From Atopsyche davidsoni (lineage: Eukaryota > Arthropoda > Insecta > Trichoptera > Hydrobiosidae): DNA of 64,000 nucleotides. Both the position numbers and the translations under genes were made by a program. The notes below the pieces were generated by a model. It worked only from the letters and a program-made list of their open reading frames with translations, was not told the origin of the DNA and made no database searches. Numbering within the stretch: the first letter of the stretch is position 1; each line of letters opens with the position of its first letter. Shown in pieces: positions 60,271 to 64,000 of the stretch. The stretch is taken from NCBI GenBank assembly GCA_022113835.1, contig JAILWY010000026.1, forward strand, positions 7,777,001 to 7,841,000, in the 5' to 3' direction.

Positions 60271-60760
60271 TCAAATAAAATCGGAGCTGCGAAGTCCCGA
60301 ACAGCCGAAGGTATTAGCCGTCAGTCTTTCTGCAGAATGCGAGCATCGAGAGCTCGGCACGAACGGAGTAGGCCCGCCCGACTCTGCGAATTCCTCCTCA
60401 GATCCTGCTAATAGTCCGCGGGGACGACGACCCCGAGGAATCCCGCCGCGGGTCGCAGCAGCCCCGGCCCTGTCGGCTATTCGATAATTAATTATCGGAA
60501 CCGAAATGACAAAAACGCGTTGGCTACGTTTTATCGACACGAAATTAATTACCACTTGCGGCTACTGCGAAACGTGAATTAAAAAAAAACGCCAAACTTG
60601 CGGCACGCCGGGTATCTCTCGAAATCTTTAGGAGTTCGGACGAGGACGTGATTCTTATGAAAAAAAAAATATCGATCCGAAATACAAATTGAGTTGAGTT
60701 TTTACGCGGCTGGACCTCCGCATCATCAAATGTTATCATACATAAAAAGACCCTTAAGAA
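60271..60760. other. GC-balanced island with homeodomain palindrome
   Basis: A 94-codon minus frame (60555-60271) has no domain. The 16-bp palindrome at 60482-60497 stands near the centre. Candidate cis-regulatory element. Confidence 0.35.
60482..60497. promoter_or_regulatory. 16-bp TAATTA palindrome
   Basis: CGATAATTAATTATCG is a perfect palindrome built on two overlapping TAATTA cores, the class of site bound by homeodomain dimers. It lies in a GC-balanced island, which makes it stand out more than it would in AT-rich DNA. Confidence 0.45.
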
Positions 60761-61330
60761 ATACTGCCAATCTCGCGTAGGTATCCCGAGGACATCCTTT
60801 AGATGTTTCGACCATAAAAAGTGCCTATAAAAATTATCCTATTTACACCCCGGCCGAAAACTGGTTTTCACTGATAATTTACCTTTACTTTTCCAATCGA
60901 CCTAACCGAAAATTTGAATTCGTCTTTTTAATTTGTAGAATTTCAAACAATAACACAGGACGTTCTGAAACAGTATAAAGTTACAAATCATCCGATCAAC
61001 CGTGTAGCGAAAAATAGCCGATGCCATTTATTTGTCATAACTTCCACAAAGAGTTCCCGGCGGCTCCCTCAGCGCTGCCAGGGAGCTCGCAACAGTCATT
61101 CCGCCGGCGACTCTTATTGTCATGTGATGAATGCGAGTTTTCCACGGAGGTCGATCGTACTCACGAGAATGACATTAATGCGGGATCGCGTGACAGCCTG
61201 CCGTGCGCTCCGGGGACTCGAACCGCAGCCTATACTATAACGGACCTGCCGGAAGATATGACCATTTTTATAAGGGTGGTTTATAGAAGCTATCGATATT
61301 GATTCGAATCGAATGGAGGTTTAGAGAGAA
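60761..61330. other. Balanced island
   Basis: A 93-codon plus frame (61021-61302) begins at an ATG at the edge of a CpG-rich block. The peptide is mixed (MPFICHNFHKEFPAAPSALP..), with no domain or splice partner. A tRNA B-box-like word lies at 61214-61224 (minus) without a tRNA fold. Confidence 0.3.
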
Positions 61331-62690
61331 GGAATAACCATACACGCTAAGTATAGCAAACACTATACTTAATCTAGAAAAATATACATGATTTCAGCGT
61401 CAAATTTAAATGATTAAATTTCAAAGTTCCGCTCAAAATATTATCTTGGTACCGTAACCGTCGAACATCGAAATTAAACGTCATAATTAAAATAGACTTC
61501 ATCGACAAAGTTACACGCGCATAATACAATTGGCCCGCGCTCGCATATTCGTCTCTCGGATCCGCCCCGCTTAGTGAATTAGACTAGCAGTAGATAACTG
61601 TGATTATGGTTCCGAAAGACAGCTTATTTACTTGAGAATATTTCGGTCCCGCGATACTGGGGGAGGAGGGGGGGCGGTCTTAAGTTAATTAAAACTACCC
61701 GGTGATATCTGACGATCCGGGAATCTCGCAAGATCAAACAACGAGGAAAGCCGCTTATCTGAAATTAGACCACCTTTAACTCGGCTTTCTGACATATTAG
61801 GGGTGGGCTTTGTTATTAGGCAAACTTGCGTCGAAACGGAAAATATGCGTAACTCGTTAAACTGAATAAACATCATTTTAAGTTGAAGACGAGTCGTAGG
61901 GAAATGAAGCGAATACACTTTAGCGGTTTTCCGTTATATCATGAGACTCCGGAACGGGGGGCGGGAAAGGGGAGGGGACGTACATATAATGGAGGCTGTA
62001 CCATTTGCTTACGTTCTGAAAACATCAACACAATTATAAAATAATTTCGAGCATCTTGTATAAACATAAAGAAAGAAGAGTGCTGCGATAGCAAAGATCA
62101 GCTTTAAAAATACGATCTTTTTTGTTTCAGTCGCTTTGCTCGCCTATACTGTGGAGAAGTAGAGATAAAATTCTAGTACCAGATTTTTTATTTGTTTGTT
62201 ATTTTAGTTATAATTGCCATATAAGCTATTTAGAAAAAATATAAACTATAATTTAACATCTCCTAATATGTAAATAACTTAAAACACTAAAAAGCTAACC
62301 TTAGTAGAATATATTAACAGTATGTTCCAAAAGGTTTCCGTAATTCCAGTAAAATATATTCCAGCAATCGTAACAATTCAAACTCCCGCAGTAAAGTGAA
62401 TTCGGTGCAAATAACGACTTAGGAGTAACGCATCCGCTGACCTCGACTTTGTTATTGCAGTTGCAAAGCTACTGACCGGAGAAAAGAGCAGCGACGGTGA
62501 ATAGAAGGACTTAGATAAAATCGATAGAATACAAATTTCAGCAAGGAACGTTTGCAGGAAATGCAAATTTTATATTGTTATGACATCAGTTTTCTTTAAT
62601 AATTTTTTAAAAAAGAAAGACTTTCATGTTAATAAAAAATTTAGGTACGAAAAATCAAGGTTTTCTTCTTCAGTGAGAGAAAAATACATC
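61331..62690. other. Mixed stretch with two G-rich clusters
   Basis: Balanced to about 61980, then AT-rich. G-rich clusters at 61659-61677 and 61956-61977. Frames of 62-77 codons have no domain. No gene. Confidence 0.45.
61956..61977 (+). other. Predicted G-quadruplex
   Basis: Four G-runs of six, three, four and four bases separated by loops of one to three bases satisfy the usual G3+ N1-7 pattern on the plus strand. Confidence 0.6.
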
Positions 62691-63240
62691 CAAGAAGTCT
62701 CACGAGGTATTAACACCCGGGGAGAGAAAAGGGGTGCGACCCTGACCCCTTTACCGAAACCAAGAGGGGAAACAACGGTAGAGAAGGTATTTGTGATTCA
62801 CGGGAAATCCTAAAGATAATAAGGGATGACAGAGCCGGAAAGTACACTGGAAACCACAACCGGAAAGAATTCTCAGAATGTAAAAGTTAGCTTAAAAATG
62901 AACGAGGGATCTCACCCCGCGATATTACGTAACCAAAACTGATTCCACTGCGTCTCTATACACTACAATCAGAATTATCTTAGATTCAAATCGTGAGTAA
63001 TTAAAAATAAACTGTGATTCAGGGAAAAGAAACCCGATATGCATAAAAGATATTCAGAAAATACTGCAAAAACATTGGCGTCGAAAGGAAAAAGTCATAA
63101 AGTGAGAATGGAAAATGCAGCTGAAACCCTCGCCGGGAACTTGCCGAGTCCGCGAAAATTACTTGCCCCCGCGAGGCTTCTGCCGTATCTGAATCAAGGG
63201 GCTGCACAACACAATGTTCATTTATTCCAGTACCTAAGTT
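62691..63240. other. Balanced stretch
   Basis: Moderate GC with short frames (77 codons at 62580-62813, 76 at 63039-63269, and a minus frame) of no known type. Nothing more specific seen. Confidence 0.4.
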
Positions 63241-64000
63241 TTAAAACAAAGATGCAAAAAAATATTTAAGTTCAATCTAAGTCAACGTTATACACTTCTC
63301 AATTTTTAAATTACAGGCCTCATTGGTTTTACAACAAACATTGAAAAAAAATAGCACTTATTAAAAACACCTTTCTAACTCAAATCATTTTTTTTATCTA
63401 ACTAGCCCAACTTTATTTGTAGCTTTGATCAATGTACAAATAAAATATTATAAAAATATCATATTTTTTCACATATGTCAATATAAAGAACGTGAAAATA
63501 ATTGCATGACTAAGCGTCATCTCTCTATTATGCATAATAATTAAGATCAGCCTATCGACCGATTACGCTTTGGCTCTAAGATTTTATTCGGCAATCGGGT
63601 CAAGTACGAACATTGATTTATTTATAAAGTATTATAGAATCAACGTTGCGGTTTTATTTCATAACGTATTTTACGGAATAAAACCGTACCGTCGTATGTT
63701 GCCGTCGAGAAAATTGTACCAATCGCAGACGAGCCGAGACTCGAGAATCTATTATCAAGTATCCTCACAAACGCGCAAATCTTAATAAACACTGCACATA
63801 ATTTATTGAATTATTCAGATAGCAATACCTACAGCAAATCCTTCCAAGAATTCAATCAGTATTTTTTTTCTATTGACGGTTCAATTGATAAAAGGGTCTG
63901 AAATGGTTATATTTAGAAAGTTTCTTTATATTTATATAAAACCAAAAGCAGTGATTTAGAATTACTCAGAGTTTGTTTTAAATAAAAAGTAGTAAAAACA
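63241..64000. other. AT-rich end of window
   Basis: AT-rich, with a more balanced part at 63560-63780 holding a 71-codon plus frame of no known type. No gene is supported. Confidence 0.45.

Noticed and set aside
61214..61224. tRNA B-box match GGTTCGAGTCC on the minus strand
   Set aside because: An A-box-like word lies too close, the T-stem does not pair and no acceptor stem can be found. Not a tRNA and not a clear SINE head.
1..64000. CRISPR arrays, bacterial operons, phage or rRNA
   Set aside because: No regularly spaced repeats, ribosome-binding sites, long adjacent frames or rRNA-like blocks were seen; the sequence reads as eukaryotic.

Overview
The window reads as nuclear DNA from an insect, most likely a lepidopteran. 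This rests on overall character, not on a recognised gene: AT-rich sequence broken by many GC-balanced, CpG-rich islands, short AT-rich intron-like gaps, spliceosomal donor motifs (GTAAGT/GTGAGT) at island edges, palindromic MITE-like repeats, and no bacterial gene organisation. The assignment below insect level is a guess. No tRNA, rRNA, known microRNA, CRISPR array or transposase/reverse transcriptase gene could be identified.

The region is gene-poor. Almost every open frame is short, low-complexity, or opens only at a non-ATG codon. The best protein-coding call is a proline-rich first coding exon on the minus strand (26236-26005). It has a GTAAAA donor, a short upstream ORF and an 18-bp interrupted dyad at its 5' end. 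About 1-2 kb away on the other side lies a very GC-rich island (27221-28660) ending in a plus-strand donor, so the two may be divergent promoters. Weaker exon candidates are a pair at 20796-20894 and 21087-21243 (plus), which join in phase, and a possible terminal exon at 54188-54353 (plus).

Layout: 1-2780 island cluster; 2781-6530 mainly AT-rich, with two perfect hairpin/palindromes and MITE copy 1; 6531-8780 alternating islands, one with a TATA box; 8781-11340 AT-rich; 11341-20790 alternating islands, including an enhancer-like block at 14581-14910 and a decamer minisatellite near 16974; 20796-24720 exon candidates and promoter-like islands; 24721-28800 the minus-strand exon and the GC-rich island; 28801-41570 long AT-rich deserts holding GC arrays near 32.2 and 35.0 kb and a third repeat fragment at 33.5 kb; 41571-58010 islands about 1 kb apart, with the second, nearly perfect MITE palindrome at 48.4 kb; 58011-64000 AT-rich sequence with islands at 60.3-61.3 and 62.7-63.2 kb.

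Overall the window looks like the regulatory surroundings or large introns of a developmental gene: many islands of candidate cis-regulatory sequence and few exons. Homeodomain-type motifs (TAATTA, TTTATGG, TGATTG) are frequent, but AT-rich DNA gives these by chance, so a Hox-like locus is only a hypothesis.
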